Source of the DNA: Flavobacteriales bacterium UBA4011
GTDB lineage: Bacteria; Bacteroidota; Bacteroidia; Flavobacteriales_D; Crocinitomicaceae
DNA length: 6,763 nucleotides
Direction: 5' to 3'
NCBI GenBank assembly: GCA_002384725.1
Contig: DGBF01000004.1
Location: forward strand, 8,464-15,226
Made by a program: the position numbers and the translations under genes. Shown piece after piece: positions 6,034 to 6,763 of this stretch; positions within the stretch are counted from its first letter, which is position 1; every line of letters starts with the position of its first letter. The notes beneath the pieces are model-generated. The model was not told the DNA's origin. It searched no databases and saw only the letters and a list, made by a program, of their open reading frames with translations.

Positions 6034-6041
6034 CGAAGATA
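6034..6041 (-). promoter_or_regulatory. candidate -7 box (TATCTTCG) for the O-methyltransferase gene
   Basis: TATCTTCG on the minus strand differs from TAnnTTTG at one fixed position and lies 4 nt before the ATG at 6029. Transcription starting at normal distance would begin at or next to the ATG, giving a leaderless mRNA. No -33 element is evident 17-23 bp upstream. Confidence 0.3.
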
Positions 6042-6070
6042 GACAATTTAAGCGGTCATTATTAGATTGT

Positions 6071-6166
6071 ACTTTTAGTTATCCTTAGGTGAAAAAGAAG
6101 AAAACATCTGAAACTTTTGGTTACTTTTAAGCTGAATAGTGATAGATAATGGATTAACCAAAAAGT
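6071..6166. repeat. three copies of an 11-12-bp motif at 42-bp intervals
   Basis: ACTTTTAGTTA (6071-6081), ACTTTTGGTTA (6113-6123, 10/11 match) and the inverted TAACCAAAAAGT (6155-6166, one extra A) start exactly 42 bp apart. The second and third form an inverted repeat with a 9-bp perfect core, TTTTGGTTA/TAACCAAAA. They lie between the O-methyltransferase start and the epimerase relic; the third copy falls within the relic's first codons. Function unknown; regulatory sites or element ends are possible. Confidence 0.4.
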
Positions 6167-6291
6167 AAAAATCAAAGAATTCTGGTTAGAGGTGCAGCCG
6201 ACTTTATTGGTTCTAATTTGATTGAATTTTTATTAAAATAAAGCAATACAGTTGTTGGTTTAGACAATTTTCAACTGGGTATAAAATTAAT
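6149..6291 (+). pseudogene. relic of a nucleotide-sugar epimerase/dehydratase (extended SDR), N-terminal ~45 residues only
   Basis: Read from ATG 6149, the frame gives M-D-stop, then PKSKNQRILVRGAADFIG, SNLIEFLLK, stop, SNTVVGLDNF. After a one-base shift within the T-run at 6268-6271 it continues STGYKIN. This follows the start of extended SDR epimerases of the UDP-GlcNAc 4-epimerase/WbpP type, which typically read ILVTGAAGFIGSNL, then VVGLDNFSTG. Lesions visible are a TAA at 6155, a TAA at 6239, a -1 frameshift, and replacement of the second Rossmann glycine by aspartate (GAADFIG). Similarity stops near 6291 and about 300 residues of a normal protein are absent; the opposing DoxX-like gene follows 14 bp on. 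It cannot encode an active enzyme. Such enzymes make sugars for capsule or O-antigen, so the relic points to a lost polysaccharide gene. Confidence 0.8.
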
Positions 6292-6305
6292 ATTTCTGCT
6301 ATTTT

Positions 6306-6653
6306 TTATTTAATTAAATTCATGGACAACCAAAAAATGTATGTATTTAACATCATTAAAAAAAAAGCTGGTAAAGAAATCCAAATGCTATCTTTTAACT
6401 TTACTCTTACAATGAGGCCAGCTAACATTAGTAATGCAAGACCTAGAGATGAAATCATAAGAAAAAAATAAAATTTAAGTCCAACTAATAAACCTAGAGC
6501 TCCCGTAATTTCTAACAAAACGATTGTTAATCCTATTTTTTCTAAACCAAACCGCTTAAACTCGTTTTTCATATGTGGTGTCTTAAAATATGAAAAAGCG
6601 TAAGTAAAAAAGGAAAAACTTGATATTAAAGTAACTATTGTAATTACAGACAT
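6306..6653 (-). CDS. DoxX-like four-helix membrane protein
   Basis: This 115-residue protein has four hydrophobic segments at about 2-22, 40-59, 61-83 and 90-111. The loop after helix 1 carries HMKNEFKRFGLEK (27-39), and helix 2 reads LLEITGALGLLVGL (46-59), followed by a glycine- and leucine-rich helix 3 (LGLALLMLAGL) and LPAFFLMMLN (94-103). This order matches the DoxX-like family of small inner-membrane proteins, most of which have no assigned function. It lies in the low-G+C part of the window and its codons are correspondingly AT-biased. The start ATG at 6653 is 9 bp downstream of the stop of the preceding partial gene, so the two are probably one transcript. No ribosome-binding sequence is apparent, only an A/T-rich leader. 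A 12-bp AT palindrome (6308-6319) overlaps its stop but lacks a T-tract. Confidence 0.75.
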   Translation of the reverse strand: MSVITIVTLISSFSFFTYAFSYFKTPHMKNEFKRFGLEKIGLTIVLLEITGALGLLVGLKFYFFLMISSLGLALLMLAGLIVRVKLKDSIWISLPAFFLMMLNTYIFWLSMNLIK

Positions 6654-6662
6654 ACTTATTTA

Positions 6663-6763
6663 TTAAATGGATGAATATGCTATAAAAGCACAAAGAGCCA
6701 ATAGAATCAGAGATGGTAAATGTTTAATAAATGGATTACTTATTTTGAAATGAAAATATTGAG
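6663..6763 (-). CDS. C-terminal fragment of an unknown, probably membrane protein (enters from right edge)
   Basis: One minus-strand frame is open from the window edge to TAA at 6665-6663, giving 32 residues. They comprise QYFHFKISNPFIKHL followed by the hydrophobic PSLILLALCAFIAYSSI, so the protein seems to end in a membrane helix. Support comes from this composition, from both other minus frames being closed within the first few codons, and from the 9-bp spacing to the DoxX-like start. The fragment is too short to name a family, and a chance open frame in AT-rich DNA is possible. Confidence 0.45.
   Translation of the reverse strand, partial: QYFHFKISNPFIKHLPSLILLALCAFIAYSSI

Noticed and set aside
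6308..6319. 12-bp palindrome ATTTAATTAAAT as a terminator for the DoxX-like gene
   Set aside because: It has no G+C pairs and no following T-tract on the minus strand, and palindromes of this kind are expected in such AT-rich sequence.

Overview
The window looks like a chromosomal stretch from a Bacteroidota organism, probably of the Flavobacteriia type. The genes are AT-rich and no convincing Shine-Dalgarno sequences precede the starts. TAnnTTTG-like boxes lie close upstream of several genes. The families present are ones common in that phylum: a FemAB-like protein next to a NodB-fold protein, a lipoprotein with a short lipobox signal, and a TauE/SafE permease. No rRNA, tRNA, CRISPR array, complete insertion sequence or replication origin is visible.

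Layout from left to right. Bases 1-1458 hold two minus-strand genes overlapping by 4 bp: a polysaccharide-deacetylase-like (NodB-fold) protein and a FemAB/GNAT-like protein that runs off the left edge. A 73-bp divergent promoter region with short repeats separates them from a plus-strand pair (1532-2463): a small exported protein of unknown function and a CYTH-domain protein, also overlapping by 4 bp. The CYTH gene ends tail to tail with a three-gene minus-strand unit (4442 down to 2460): low-specificity threonine aldolase, an unknown lipoprotein starting with TTG, and a small acidic cytoplasmic protein of unknown function. Divergent from the aldolase is a TauE/SafE-family permease whose reading frame extends upstream of its first usable start codon. 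It converges on a class-I-like SAM-dependent O-methyltransferase, with an 11-bp inverted repeat spanning both stop codons.

Right of about 6040 the base composition drops sharply: I count 26% G+C over 6181-6480, against about 46% in three 60-base samples further left. This section holds a broken start of a nucleotide-sugar epimerase gene (about 45 residues, with two nonsense codons and one frameshift), a four-helix DoxX-like membrane protein, and the hydrophobic C-terminus of a further gene leaving the right edge. It reads as the decayed edge of an acquired, probably surface-polysaccharide, island.

I see no clear new multi-gene defence or biosynthetic system. The most interesting items are the epimerase relic at the compositional boundary, the permease with no conventional start at its apparent N-terminus, and the translationally coupled deacetylase/FemAB pair.
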